This document shows positions 1 to 10,171 of a stretch of DNA of 64,000 nt, piece after piece. Source of the stretch: Candidatus Harpocratesius repetitus (GTDB lineage Archaea > Asgardarchaeota > Lokiarchaeia > Sigyniarchaeales > Promethearchaeaceae). The first letter of the stretch is position 1, and every line of letters starts with the position of its first letter. The stretch lies in assembly GCA_021498095.1 (NCBI GenBank), contig JAIZWK010000001.1, positions 3,597,450 to 3,661,449 of the forward strand, in the 5' to 3' direction. Under the pieces are notes generated by a model that was given only the letters and a program-made list of their open reading frames with translations, searched no databases and was not told where the DNA came from. A program made the translations under genes and the position numbers.

Positions 1-539
1 ATGATGAATTTAGCCCCTCGAATCCAACAATAACATAATATTGCCAAAATATCATTTAAATACCATTTCTTGCTTTGTCGGGTACTAGATAGATTATATG
101 CTTTTCTAACAGATTTCACAAGGTTTGTCAAAAATGAAATCTTATTAAATTTTGGATAATATGCACCGAACCAGGAAATTCAACGCATAGCTTGGGATAT
201 TTGTTCCACATTATTTCTCAAGCATCCATTTTATTTATTCTCGTTGATACAATTAATAGACATTGCTGTTAGTTTAGAAGTTTTTTTTTTATCGAATTTT
301 TGAGTACTATTTTATGATCTCGCATAGATCAGAGTCACCTGAAATCCATTGTAAAACGGAATATTTGATCCTATTTTAGAAAAAAGATTTAAGCTTGTCA
401 AAAACAAGAATGGCGAAGTATTTGAATCATTAGTGAAAGATTGAGATTATTTAACTGATTAGAAATTAACTTGGGTTATTATTCTTTAATTCGAGGAATT
501 TTTAAAAGATCACAAAAAAAATCGAAAAGCTTATTTGAG

Positions 540-1010
540 TCTAAAATAATATTTGATAAGGATGGTGTTCCTACAAGAGTAATTTTGGTGTGTTTAGCTA
601 ATTAACCGAATTCACCATCTTTTTTGAAATTATCATCTTAGTTAAGTATAAAACAGGAATATATGATAAACACCTCGTTGTAATAAAAAATTTGAAGATT
701 TTCCCCAGCAAGAGGTATACCATTTAACTAATTTTTACACGAAGATTGCCGAAATTAGCAGCATCTGACGAAAATTAAGTCAGAAAACTTAAGAAAAAAC
801 AGAATTGATCTCAAATTAATACTATCAGTTATATATCTTCTACCTCTTTATTATCATAGATTTGGCTTACTAAATACAATTTTTTAAATATTTGGATAAA
901 AATTTCGTCTATCTTCACTTCTTTATAATTAGGTTTAAGTGAGGGGTGAAAACTGGGAATTCAAGCAGAAATTAGATTGAGAAGAACCATATTAATTTTG
1001 ATAATCTAAA
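540..1010 (+). pseudogene. Degenerate DDE transposase remnant (IS4/IS5-like)
   Basis: No open frame survives in 1-1060, but translating the plus strand with frame changes gives pieces that look like an IS4/IS5-type DDE transposase. Near 550-630 there is an FDKDGVPTRVIL...AN stretch resembling the G-x-P-x-R-V-I-L...N block after the first catalytic Asp. Near 830-1000 there are HRFGLLNTIF, KFRLSSLL and QAEIRLRRTILI, resembling the R-x-x-V-E-x-x-F-S...F...Q-x-E...R-x-x-x-Y-N end. Stops and frameshifts interrupt it repeatedly. No terminal inverted repeats or target duplication were found. Positions are approximate and the family call is tentative. It adjoins the dead rfb operon. Confidence 0.35.
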
Positions 1011-1077
1011 AATATGATTTACATTTTAATTTTATTTGTAAAACAAACATTCCAAAAACAAAAATTCGTTTTTAAAT

Positions 1078-1942
1078 TTAAGTTTCTATTAGTTTGGAAA
1101 GATATCGCACATATTCGGTTTTATAATATTTATTTATTTGAGTCGTTAATTGTGATTTATCAATGAATTTTCTAATAAAAGCAATTTCTTCAATACATGA
1201 AATATACAATCATGTTCGCTTCTGAATCGTTCGAACAAAATCTGTCGCATTAGCCAAACCCTCGTATGAGCCTGTGTCAAGCCAAGCAAATCCGCGCCCC
1301 AATAACTGCACTTTCAACTCACCACGCTTGAAGTATAGTCGATTCAAATCGGTAATCTCAATTTCCCCGCGCGCTGATGGTTTCAACGATTTGGCGAACT
1401 CTACGACTTTTTCATCATAAAAATACAAAACAGGAATGGCATAATTTGATTTAGGATGTTTAGGTTTCTCTTCTATTGAAATAACATTATAATTTTCATC
1501 AAATTCCACCACTCCGAATTCTTCTGGATTGTTCACATAATAACCAAAAATAGTGGCTCCACGCTCCAAATTCTGTGCTTTCATCAAAACATCACTAAGT
1601 CCACGGCTATAGAACACGTTATCACCCAAAATTAAGGCGACTTTATCACCAGCTATAAAATCTTCTCCAACTATAAAAGCGTCTGTCAGACCTCGAGGTT
1701 CAGTTTAAACTTATAAGAAAGTTTAAGGCCAATTTGGGAGCCATCTCCAAGTAATTCTTGATAAAAAGGCAGATTACGGGGATCAGAAATTATTAAAATT
1801 TCTCGAATATTTGCAAGCATCAACACTGATAGAGGATAATAGATCATGGGTTTATCATAAATTGGAAGGAGTTGTTTGCTTACAACTTGGGTAATTGGAT
1901 AAAGTCGTGTGCCCTTTTCACCGGCTAATATAATCCTTTCAT
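1078..1942 (-). pseudogene. rfbA: Broken glucose-1-phosphate thymidylyltransferase (rfbA)
   Basis: The intact enzyme makes dTDP-glucose from glucose-1-phosphate and dTTP, the first step of dTDP-rhamnose synthesis. The remains cover nearly the whole family length (about 290 residues) but are disrupted. The likely original ATG is at 1942, and one base is missing just after it, so the ILAG...GTRLYPIT motif lies out of frame. That motif also has Glu in place of the second Gly of GGxGTR. A second frameshift near 1690-1700 separates SYKFK from PRGLTDAF. An in-frame TGA at 1210-1212 ends the body after TIQKRT, yet the typical C-terminus (EEIAFIRKFIDKSQL...YLSKLIET) continues in the same frame to a TAA at 1078. 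It is the last gene of the dead rfbB-rfbD-rfbA string. Certainly non-functional as read, unless the assembly is wrong. Confidence 0.85.
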
Positions 1943-2062
1943 ATTTATTTCTTTTCCATAATTCTATAAGAATGTTTGGACAAGATAAAAATAACAAATC
2001 AAAAATGACAATCAAAAAGAAAATTCAGATAAATAATCCAAATTTTCAGAATAATTAAAATA

Positions 2063-2830
2063 TTAAGTTCTGGTTTTATTTAAAAACTGAAATGCTTCAG
2101 AAACAGACCGAAAATTGGGACCCCAAACATTCTGAATTTTTCAGTAGTAAGCGATGAATTTAATGGTCGCTATGCTTTTTGTTTAAGGAAAGTAATTCTT
2201 TCGACTTTTTCTACATTTGGAAGTAAATCTAATTTCATTTCAGTAAAAATTTTTTGGACAAAGGCTAAACGGGTTATTGCTTCAAGACCTGCTGTATGAA
2301 AAATCTCCGAATTTTTAAAATCTCGCATCCAATAAATGCATTCTGCCAAATCATCAATTAATATGGGAGTGGTTATTTGACCGTCGATAATTGAAAGTAT
2401 TTTTCTCTCGGATAATGAGTTATTATATGCCCATGAAAAAAAATTGTCTCTTTGTCCTGCATCTGGCCATCCATATAGTACGCTAGTACGACAAATACAT
2501 GCCCGAACGCCTTCATCCAAAATAAACTGTTCTCCTTGTAATTTTGGTAATTTTATTTTCCCATATATAGAAAGCGGATTTGGAGTATCAGTTTTGGAAT
2601 AATTTCCCCGCGAACCATCGAAAATAAAATCTGTGGAGATATAAATTAATTTTCCATCGTTTTGTTTCACCGCATGAGCAACATTTTTTAGTCCAAACGC
2701 ATTTATTAAATTGGCTCTATCAGGATAATCTTCACATGCATCCACGTTAGTTATAGCTGCAGTCAAAATGACCAGATCTGGCTTATAATCTTGAATAACC
2801 TTGAAAACATCATCTTGTTTTGTGATATCC
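2063..2830 (-). pseudogene. rfbD: Truncated dTDP-4-dehydrorhamnose reductase (rfbD)
   Basis: RfbD reduces dTDP-4-keto-L-rhamnose with NAD(P)H. The frame starts inside the gene, at the segment corresponding to DITKQDDVFKVIQDYKPDLVI. The preceding 40 or so residues, with the nucleotide-binding Gly-rich loop, are missing because a deletion joins it to the 3' part of rfbB. The body shows typical landmarks: TAAITNVDACED, YISTDFIFDG, then YGKIKLPKLQGEQ, where the family has Y-x-x-x-K. It carries a TAG where the family reads A-x-R-P-x-N-S-S-L (about 2168) and a further frameshift near 2120. The original C-terminus can be followed to a TAA at 2063. Upstream neighbour is rfbB, downstream rfbA, both broken. 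Confidence 0.85.
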
Positions 2831-3686
2831 GTAAATCATCTCCGGGACGATTTCGTACAATGGTAATTAAATCTTCACTTTTTTCAAAGGTTTGAAGCAA
2901 GTATTTAACCATATTTATGTTGGAAACTTCCGCATCGCCACCGAAATTGTATACTTCTACTGGGATTCCTTTTTCTAATACTACTAAAATCCCACGACAA
3001 TGATCAGTAACATGAATCCAATCACGAACGTTAGAACTATCTCCGTATACAAGAAGCGGTTTATCTGTTTGAATATTACGGATCATAAGTGGAATGAGTT
3101 TTTCTGGGAATTGATACGGCTCATAATTATTCGAGCAACGTGTAATTACGACGGGCAAATTATAAGTGTGATAAAATGCTTGAACGAGCATATCTGCTGC
3201 GGCTTTACTCGAGGAATAGGGACTTCGAGGATGGATGGGTGTTTTTTCAGTAAAGATAGGATCATCAAATCCTAGATGACCGTAAACTTCATCTGTGGAA
3301 AATTGGATAAATTTCTTTACCTGATTTCGATTTTTTTTAAAAGCATTTAGGAGAGTTAGCGTTCCTTTAACATTTGTATTGATAAAGATATCGGGATTTG
3401 AGATCGAGCGATCTACATGGGATTCTGCAACAAAATTGATGATTACTTCAATATTGTATTCTTACAACAGATAATCTATAAGTTTATAATTACAGATTGA
3501 ACCTTTAATAAAATGGTAACGTGTGTGGTTGACAAAATCATGTAAGTTTTCGGGATTTCCAGCATATGTCATTGCATCAAGATTCCAAATTTCAAAATTT
3601 GGATATTCGGTTAAGATAAGTCGGATAAAATTACTTCCGATAAAACCAAGCCCACTGGTGACAAGAAGTTTCCTATCAGTTTTACC
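2831..3686 (-). pseudogene. rfbB: Broken dTDP-glucose 4,6-dehydratase (rfbB)
   Basis: RfbB converts dTDP-glucose to dTDP-4-keto-6-deoxyglucose (extended SDR family). Nearly all of the N-terminal two thirds can be read in one frame from 3686: KLLVTSGLGFIGSNF (Rossmann loop, one Gly replaced by Ser), AESHVDRSI, FSTDEVYG and YSSSKAAAD with the catalytic Tyr/Lys. An internal TAA at 3462-3464 breaks it. A stop lies directly upstream, and the position expected for the ATG reads GGT, so the start is lost. At about 2830, right after RPGDDLR, the sequence jumps into the middle of rfbD, removing the rfbB C-terminus. The 142-residue open piece below 3191 is only a fragment of this gene. Confidence 0.85.
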
Positions 3687-3856
3687 TTAAGAAAATGGTT
3701 TATGGATAGAAATATCAGTTATGTTAAATAAATTTGGGTTATTTAAGCAATATCGCAGATTTGATTATATAATCCCTTCAAACTCAAAGTATGAAAAATA
3801 GATCTGAAAAAATAGGAAAGATAGCTAAGCATTAAATGATTAATTTTAATTACTCG

Positions 3857-5215
3857 CTATTTTATCTGTTGAATTTTTCGACCTACTCCACAATACACGG
3901 TTCCAGTTGGAAGCTGAAATGGATCATAAATATTTCGACTATCTACAATAATCAAAGGTTTAGCCATAACTTGTTTTAATTGAGCAAAATTCAACGATAA
4001 AAATTCTTTATGGTCTGTGAGTACCACCAAACATTGCGAATTTTCAATGGTCTCATCAAAGTTCGCACTAACTTCAAATCCGTTGACTTTTTCACCGACA
4101 TAATAAGGATCCCAAATCTTTACTATAGCAGATTGCTTTTGAAGATATTCAACTACCCGCAAAGCAGGTGAAATCTGGACATCCCGCACATTCGCCTTAT
4201 ATGATAATCCTAAGACAGTAATTGTTGAACCATTCAAGCACAATCCTACAAAATTCAACGCATTTATTATCATTTCCAATACATATTGAGGCATTCGATC
4301 GTTAATTTCACGGGATACTCGAATTAAAAAGGGAATGTAATCGACTTTCTGGGCATCTTCAATAATGTAATATGGATTTGCAGGTAAACACGGACCTCCA
4401 ACGCCGGGACCAGGATAATGTGGTTGAAAATTGTATTTTGTTGAAGCACCTTTAATAACTTCCTTTATATCAATCCCCAAACGCTCGTAAAGAACCGCAA
4501 ATTCATTCATTAAGGCAATATTTACATCTCGAAAGATATTCTCAGTTAATTTTACCGCATTAGCAGTTCCTGGAGTGGAAACTTGGACGATTTCAGCATC
4601 AGTAATATTTTTATAAAGTTCAACAATCACTTGACCGATTTCCCAAGAACTTCCACCAACAATTCGAGCGACTTTATTAAAATTATCAACGATCTTTCCC
4701 GGATCGGCACGTTCTGGACATGAACAAACACCAAAATCAGCATTTACTTTCATATTACTGGCTTTTTCAATAATTGGTGTTAGAATGGTTTCGATGGTTG
4801 TGGGGCTGACGGAACTTTCATTAATAATAATTTTGTTAGGTGTCAAGTTTTCACCAATTTTTTGGGAGACATCTTTTATAGCGGTATAATCTGGAATTTT
4901 ATGTGCTGTTACTGGAGTAGGAACACAAATAACTATTACATCACTCTCATGAATAGTATGTGAATAATCATTCGAAAACACAATAAAGCCTTGATCAACA
5001 GCAGAATTTAGTATATCAGGAAGTCCGGGTTCATCGATAAACGTTTTTTTTTCTTTCAGATCTGCGAGGAGATCTGCATTTATATCATAACCGATAACGT
5101 GATAGCCCCCCTTGGCGAACATTAAAGCAGTAGGGAGTCCAATCCGACCGAGACCGAAGACTCCAATACGAAGAGTTTTTTCGGTGATTTTTTGTTTGAT
5201 AGTTGTTAAATCCAT
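3857..5215 (-). CDS. UDP-glucose/GDP-mannose dehydrogenase family protein (WecC/WbpA-like)
   Basis: A nucleotide-sugar dehydrogenase that oxidises a sugar C6 alcohol to a carboxylate with two NAD+, giving a UDP-uronic acid such as UDP-ManNAcA, UDP-GlcNAcA or UDP-GlcA. The 452 residues match family length. An N-terminal Rossmann motif (GVFGLGRIGLPTA, about 18-30) is followed by the central dimerisation domain with the Lys of KLTENIFRDVN, the catalytic Cys in GPGVGGPCLPANP (about 260-272), and a C-terminal UDP-binding domain starting at LGLSYKANVRD. It is intact beside the dead rfb genes. Next upstream on the same strand is a second, longer dehydrogenase. The substrate cannot be told from sequence alone; the HexNAc-specific branch is my preference because of the amino-sugar context. 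Confidence 0.85.
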   Translation of the reverse strand: MDLTTIKQKITEKTLRIGVFGLGRIGLPTALMFAKGGYHVIGYDINADLLADLKEKKTFIDEPGLPDILNSAVDQGFIVFSNDYSHTIHESDVIVICVPTPVTAHKIPDYTAIKDVSQKIGENLTPNKIIINESSVSPTTIETILTPIIEKASNMKVNADFGVCSCPERADPGKIVDNFNKVARIVGGSSWEIGQVIVELYKNITDAEIVQVSTPGTANAVKLTENIFRDVNIALMNEFAVLYERLGIDIKEVIKGASTKYNFQPHYPGPGVGGPCLPANPYYIIEDAQKVDYIPFLIRVSREINDRMPQYVLEMIINALNFVGLCLNGSTITVLGLSYKANVRDVQISPALRVVEYLQKQSAIVKIWDPYYVGEKVNGFEVSANFDETIENSQCLVVLTDHKEFLSLNFAQLKQVMAKPLIIVDSRNIYDPFQLPTGTVYCGVGRKIQQIK

Positions 5216-5348
5216 TTTCTTTCATCTATCGAATATAATAATAGAAAAAATGAAAAATGACATATAAATTTCAAGATATTCATAATTGAATCACAAAAGA
5301 TTTACAGAAGATTGACAAACGTGATATTTTTATGCCCACAATTTTCCC

Positions 5349-6986
5349 TTATTTTCCATTGCGAACTTCCTTTTTAATTCGTTGAATATGTCCCCGACCT
5401 AAGGCTTTGACTTCGCACCCAAGTTCAAAATATCGCCGAATATCATCATCTGACAAAATTCCAAAACAATCAATTATTGCAGCGGGGTGACCAACCCAAG
5501 CAACAACTTGATCTGGTTGCAAACTGATGTATTCGGAATGTTTAACGGCAAAAATCACGGCAGAAACATCAGAAAATGATGAAGGCAAATCCTTTAAAAC
5601 TTCGAGTGTTTGAAGAGAAGATTGATTACGGAAGAATTGGGCTTTTGAATGACCATTTCCTGGATAGGTTTGTTGTTCCCGAAATTCCCACCATACATCA
5701 ACATATGGATCGTGAACTTTAGGAACAGCACCCATTTCGGCTAAGCGCCGTATAATAATTTCTGAACCACTATATCGAGTATCACCAACATCTTCACGAT
5801 ATGATGCCCCTAAAATAAGTACATCTGCTGCAGCTATTGGTTGTCCCATATTACGGAGAGCATCACGAACCAAGGTCGCCACATGCAAAGATCGAGTATC
5901 ATTGATATCTATAGCTTTTGGTGTGATGGTAAAAATGTCATCATCAAAGCCCAAAATATGTTTATATGCCCACATCCCTAAAGCACCATCTTTAGGCAGA
6001 CAATAACCTCCAATTCCAGGACCAGGAAATAGCAAATTTTTATGAGTAGGACGTTTCCGAATAGCATCTCGAACTTTCACCAAATCAACACCATTACGTT
6101 CAGCAAACAGGCTCCACTCATCCATAAATGCTAATATTGTTGCACGAAAGCTGTTTTCAACAATTTTAGCAGTTTCAGATTCAATTGGCTTATCCAAAAC
6201 GGTAAGTGGGTAGTCTTTAGTATTTAGCACTTCATTTAGAAATTTAACAACCCGATCTCGGGCTTCTTCATTAATTCCACTGCACACACGGTAAAAATCT
6301 CGTATGCTGGCGATATAATCTCTGCCAGGCATTACTCTTTCGTAACTATGAGCAAGTAAGGGATCTGAAGTAATATTACGCTGTTTAAAGATTTTTTTCA
6401 TGATAGGTAAAGCAATATTTTCAGTAGTACCTGGAGGAACTGTAGTTTCGATAAGAATTAAAGCTTTGGGGGGAATTCGCTCGGCAATAATCTCAAAAGC
6501 TTTTTCAAGATTTGAGATTTCTGCATATCCTTGTCTGCAATTCCCCAATTCTTGCTTAATATAATCGCATTGAATATCAATTACCACCACATCAGCATAT
6601 TTTAAAGCATCATACGAAAATGTGGCTATAAGGGTATGTTTTTCTAGCACGCAGCGATGAATCATGGGAATCACTTCCGGATCTTCGGCTTTCACTGGAC
6701 ATTCTCCCCGATTCAATAAGGGAATTTTCCAAAAACTACGTACACTCGGCCTTTGCATTCCAATGACAAACTTTGCTGGATTTCCTTCCGAATCGGTACT
6801 ATCAGCAATAATAGCAGCCATGATAGCTCCGACAAACCCAACTCCCATCACCACTACAATCTCGCGCCCAATTTTTTGTTGACTTCGGACCAATTGAGCT
6901 AATTTTTCATTTTCTTGAAGATATTCAGCTTCAGTAGGTAATGGAAATATTTCTCCACTAGGGCTGACAGAATTGTTTCTCTCCAT
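5349..6986 (-). CDS. Second, longer nucleotide-sugar dehydrogenase
   Basis: Another UDP-glucose/GDP-mannose dehydrogenase family member, 545 residues, about 100 longer than usual. It has a roughly 40-residue N-terminal extension, then VVVMGVGFVGAIMAA (Rossmann), ETTVPPGTTEN, the Lys of ETAKIVENSFRA, and the catalytic Cys in GPGIGGYCLPKDG (about residue 330). The C-terminal domain begins at LGASYREDVGDTR. Extra length also comes from insertions in the first and last domains. It is 133 bp upstream of the shorter dehydrogenase on the same strand. Two dehydrogenases side by side suggest two different uronic acids, or divergence after duplication. Substrate is unknown. Confidence 0.8.
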   Translation of the reverse strand: MERNNSVSPSGEIFPLPTEAEYLQENEKLAQLVRSQQKIGREIVVVMGVGFVGAIMAAIIADSTDSEGNPAKFVIGMQRPSVRSFWKIPLLNRGECPVKAEDPEVIPMIHRCVLEKHTLIATFSYDALKYADVVVIDIQCDYIKQELGNCRQGYAEISNLEKAFEIIAERIPPKALILIETTVPPGTTENIALPIMKKIFKQRNITSDPLLAHSYERVMPGRDYIASIRDFYRVCSGINEEARDRVVKFLNEVLNTKDYPLTVLDKPIESETAKIVENSFRATILAFMDEWSLFAERNGVDLVKVRDAIRKRPTHKNLLFPGPGIGGYCLPKDGALGMWAYKHILGFDDDIFTITPKAIDINDTRSLHVATLVRDALRNMGQPIAAADVLILGASYREDVGDTRYSGSEIIIRRLAEMGAVPKVHDPYVDVWWEFREQQTYPGNGHSKAQFFRNQSSLQTLEVLKDLPSSFSDVSAVIFAVKHSEYISLQPDQVVAWVGHPAAIIDCFGILSDDDIRRYFELGCEVKALGRGHIQRIKKEVRNGK

Positions 6987-7165
6987 ATAAAAAGAAATTA
7001 CAAATGTCTTTTGAAGTATTTGGTTTAATGATAGAATATTACAAAAATTTCTTCTAAAATCCCATTATCTTATACATCTCAAGAAAGCGGGATAAAACTT
7101 AAATTAGGAAATTTAATAAAAAAAGAATAAAAAGAACTCATCTTTCTTGAAAAGTGGAAAGAAAC

Positions 7166-8128
7166 CTACTGTTTTTGTAAAATAATCGTTTTATAGTAAT
7201 TTAAATATTCTTGAAATCCCGAAATGACATCATATTCCGCTGTATAGCTTAAAATTTGCTGAGCCTTCTTTATATCACCGAAACTATGCAAAATATCACC
7301 CTTGCGAATTGGACCATATTCAATTTTTAATCCATCCACGCCTGATTCGCGAATCATAATTTCTGTTAGTTCTTGCAATGAAATCGGTTTACCTGCAGCG
7401 ATATTCATCACTTCTCCCGCAGCTTTCTGTGAAAGGCCTGCTAAAAGATTTGCACGCACCACATCCTTTATATACGTAAAGTCCCGAGATTGGGTTCCAT
7501 CACCAAAAATTACAGGATTTTTGTGCTCAAAGATCCGGGCGATAAAAATAGCAATTACACCGCTGTACGGTGAATCTTTCTGCCGGGGACCGAAAACATT
7601 AAAATATCTAAGTGATGTCGTGTTCAATCCATAAACTCGATGATATGAGACCATATAAGCTTCAGCAGCGTATTTCGCCACACCATAAGGTGAAATAGGA
7701 TCCAAATGCATTTTTTCGTGTTTGGGTAATGTAGGTGTATCACCATAAACAGATGAACTTGATGCAAAAACAATTTTTTCGACATCTCGAATGCGTGCAG
7801 CATTTAAAATATTTAGGGTTCCACTTACATTCACGCTGTTACAGAGTTCCGGCATTAAAATGGATTGTGGAACACTGGTAAATGCGGCTTCATGAAAAAC
7901 AATATCAATATCCTTCATCAAATAAAGGAGTCGATCATAATCTCTAACATCTGTTTTATAAAACGTAAAATTAGGATTTTTTTGAGCGAGAGCTAGGTTT
8001 CCCATCCGTCCATTAAACATATTGTCGATTCCAATGACAGTAGCACCTTGTGAAAGCAATTCATCCGTTAGATTGCTTCCAATGAAACCGGCGGCACCAG
8101 TTACAAGGACTCGTTTTCCTTCATACAT
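7166..8128 (-). CDS. NAD-dependent UDP-sugar 4-epimerase (WbpP/GalE-like, extended SDR)
   Basis: An extended short-chain dehydrogenase of 320 residues, probably interconverting C4 epimers of a UDP-sugar, for example UDP-GlcNAc/UDP-GalNAc or the uronic acid forms. It has the N-terminal VTGAAGFIGSNL loop, HEAAFTSVP, the catalytic Ser region ASSSSVYGD, YGVAKYAAE with the Tyr/Lys pair (about 150-154), and RYFNVFGPRQ, typical of the WbpP/WbgU/GalE group. The DPISPYGVAKYAAE segment fits this group. It lies between the dehydrogenases and rfbC on the same strand and is intact. The exact substrate is not determined. Confidence 0.82.
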   Translation of the reverse strand: MYEGKRVLVTGAAGFIGSNLTDELLSQGATVIGIDNMFNGRMGNLALAQKNPNFTFYKTDVRDYDRLLYLMKDIDIVFHEAAFTSVPQSILMPELCNSVNVSGTLNILNAARIRDVEKIVFASSSSVYGDTPTLPKHEKMHLDPISPYGVAKYAAEAYMVSYHRVYGLNTTSLRYFNVFGPRQKDSPYSGVIAIFIARIFEHKNPVIFGDGTQSRDFTYIKDVVRANLLAGLSQKAAGEVMNIAAGKPISLQELTEIMIRESGVDGLKIEYGPIRKGDILHSFGDIKKAQQILSYTAEYDVISGFQEYLNYYKTIILQKQ

Positions 8129-8285
8129 ATAATATCAAATTATTTAAGATAAGATCAAAAATGAAATTATCGCAATGATCTAAAATAGAATAAATTAGAA
8201 AGAGAATTATTAGAAAAAGAATCAAAAAAATATATAAGAATACATATAGAAATACATAGTATTTTAAATAGGCATTTCATGAATT

Positions 8286-8819
8286 TTACGAAAGATATTC
8301 TCGTAATGAGGGATTTTTTTTGTCTCGGGTAGATAATATCGGAGATTCTACTTTCCAATCCACATGAATTTCTGGATCATTCCATAAAATTCCTCGTTCT
8401 AATTGTGGATTATAGTATTCATCCACTTTGTATTGAATTTCTGCAGTTTCTGAAAGAACTGAAAATCCATGTGCAAATCCTTTGGGAATACAAACCTGTA
8501 GGAAATTTTCAGCTGAAAGTTCCACACCCCACCATTGCTTAAATGTGGGAGATTCTGGTCGAATATCAACCATTACATCCCAAATTTTCCCCACCACACA
8601 CCGTACTAACTTGGTCTGTCCAGGATTAATTTGAAAATGCAGACCTCGAACAGTATTTTTCACCGATTTGGAATGATTATCTTGTCGAAAAACGATGTCA
8701 ATTCCTATATCGCAAAATTTCTTGTAGGAATAAGATTCCAAGAAAAAACCGCGGTTATCATGAAAAACTCGGGGTTTAATCAACCAAACATCAGGAAAAG
8801 GCGTTGAAATTTTCTCCAT
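8286..8819 (-). CDS. rfbC: dTDP-4-dehydrorhamnose 3,5-epimerase, intact
   Basis: RmlC-type cupin epimerase acting on dTDP-4-keto-6-deoxyglucose. The 177 residues match family length. Landmarks are FHDNRGFFLESY, FRQDNHSKSVKNTVRGLHFQ (substrate-binding Arg and His catalytic region), VRCVVGKIWDVMVDIR, PKGFAHGF and KVDEYYNPQLERGILWNDP with the conserved Tyr. All these positions look normal. The gene abuts the Gfo/Idh gene with 2 bp between them. It is odd that this third-step enzyme is intact while rfbA, rfbB and rfbD nearby are dead: either its substrate is supplied by another locus, it acts on a different keto-sugar, or decay is recent. Confidence 0.9.
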   Translation of the reverse strand: MEKISTPFPDVWLIKPRVFHDNRGFFLESYSYKKFCDIGIDIVFRQDNHSKSVKNTVRGLHFQINPGQTKLVRCVVGKIWDVMVDIRPESPTFKQWWGVELSAENFLQVCIPKGFAHGFSVLSETAEIQYKVDEYYNPQLERGILWNDPEIHVDWKVESPILSTRDKKNPSLREYLS

Positions 8820-8821
8820 AA

Positions 8822-9907
8822 TTAGATATCACCAATAAATTCATCAATATGATATTTATAAAGGAATTTTTTTATATTAATTCTCTGTTGAAGTTCAAAT
8901 GATTCAATTGCACCTAATAAAATGACCATTGTCCAAAAATTATCACGAATCGATGTGGGATGTGATGTCCCTGTTCGAATTGCATGCACAAATTTAGCCA
9001 CACTATCGGGCCAACCTGGTGGGTAGGTCCATTGATTATCAATATCTCCGATATTTTCCCCCAATTCTTCTTTTTCACCTTCAATTGGATAAAACATTGG
9101 CGATTCATTTTTGGTGTTCACAATAGTCCCTTTTTCTCCGTACATGGTGAACTGGGTATGTCCTGATGTAGTTGGCCCCGCTACAGATTCTTGATTGGCA
9201 GTCAAATGCCATTCGGTGCCGTTTTCAAAAGTTACATTCAAAAGGAGCGATGAATATCCGAGAATTTTTGAATGAGGGGGGCGTATAAACTTAGCCCATA
9301 CTGTTTTCGGCTTGGAATTCAAATAATATCGCATCGAATCAATAATATGCACATACCAATTGAAAGCACTGATATAGAGATTCTGCTGGCGCCACCACTT
9401 TTTAAAATGATAATTATTCTGAGAAAATTCGGAATTAACCAAAAAAACCCTTCCAATTTTTCCATTCTGCACCGCATTATAAATGGCATTAACACGAGGG
9501 TTCCATCGATATTGTTGATTAACTGCAGTAATAATTCCGTTCTCTTCAGCCAGCTTTTGTGCGTGTAAAACATGCCGAAATTGATCAATCGAAACGCATA
9601 ATGGTTTTTCGGTAAGAACGTGAATCCCTCGGTTAATTGCATCAATTATATAACGTGTGTGATATTGTGGAGGTGTTGCAATTACCACTGCGTCAATTGA
9701 GTGGTTATTGTATGCTTGTTCGATGGTTGAATAAGTTTTTAGGTTTGGGAATTGATAATTAGAGAGTTTTTCGAATGATTTGGGGTCTGGGTCCGCTACA
9801 GCAATAAGATCAACATCGGGGTTGTTCTGAAAGGCGTCCAACCAGCGTGGGGCAATGTGGCCGCAACCGATAAGTGCGAATTTAAGCGGTGAAGTAGATG
9901 GAGTCAT
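8822..9907 (-). CDS. Gfo/Idh/MocA-family oxidoreductase
   Basis: NAD(P)-dependent oxidoreductase of 361 residues. The N-terminal Rossmann fold has ALIGCGHIAPRWLDAF, VADPDP, DAVVIATPPQYHTRY and the family hallmark TEKPL (about residues 97-101). The C-terminal alpha/beta domain carries the substrate-binding region; HIIDSMRYYL has the expected His/Asp near residue 190. In bacterial O-antigen loci such proteins (WbpB-like) oxidise C3 of UDP-GlcNAcA before transamination. Given two UDP-sugar dehydrogenases here and an aminotransferase and hydrolysing 2-epimerase further on, a role in a 2,3-diamino-uronic acid is possible, but this is inference. It is the first gene of the minus-strand group. Confidence 0.8.
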   Translation of the reverse strand: MTPSTSPLKFALIGCGHIAPRWLDAFQNNPDVDLIAVADPDPKSFEKLSNYQFPNLKTYSTIEQAYNNHSIDAVVIATPPQYHTRYIIDAINRGIHVLTEKPLCVSIDQFRHVLHAQKLAEENGIITAVNQQYRWNPRVNAIYNAVQNGKIGRVFLVNSEFSQNNYHFKKWWRQQNLYISAFNWYVHIIDSMRYYLNSKPKTVWAKFIRPPHSKILGYSSLLLNVTFENGTEWHLTANQESVAGPTTSGHTQFTMYGEKGTIVNTKNESPMFYPIEGEKEELGENIGDIDNQWTYPPGWPDSVAKFVHAIRTGTSHPTSIRDNFWTMVILLGAIESFELQQRINIKKFLYKYHIDEFIGDI

Positions 9908-10171
9908 ATGAGTGATATAGCCTTTGTTGAGTTAAAATTATTATTAAGGAATTCTAAAATTGAATTGAACTAAACTTTAAATAAACAAAATTAAGAAAAA
10001 GTTTTTAATCAGGCAAAAAAACGGTCTTTTCTCCAAAATCAAAGATTTTTTTATTTTTATATTAACATTATTCTATATTTAATCAATATAATATAATCTA
10101 CTGAGTTAAGAAAGAATTTTTTTACGATATTTCTAGCTTATACTAGGATTACCATTTATGTATCAAATTCC

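Noticed and set aside
1210..1212. TGA in rfbA as a selenocysteine codon
   Set aside because: The family has no selenocysteine here, and other frameshifts in the same gene show decay.
1210..1629. 139-residue frame as an independent small gene
   Set aside because: It is the C-terminal part of broken rfbA; the upstream and downstream parts are found in other frames or after a stop.
2170..3191. Two open frames in the rhamnose region as functional short enzymes
   Set aside because: Both lack essential domains and are parts of rfbD and rfbB joined by a deletion.
7302..7634. Plus-strand frames inside the minus-strand sugar genes
   Set aside because: Antisense shadows of clear coding regions with no features of their own.
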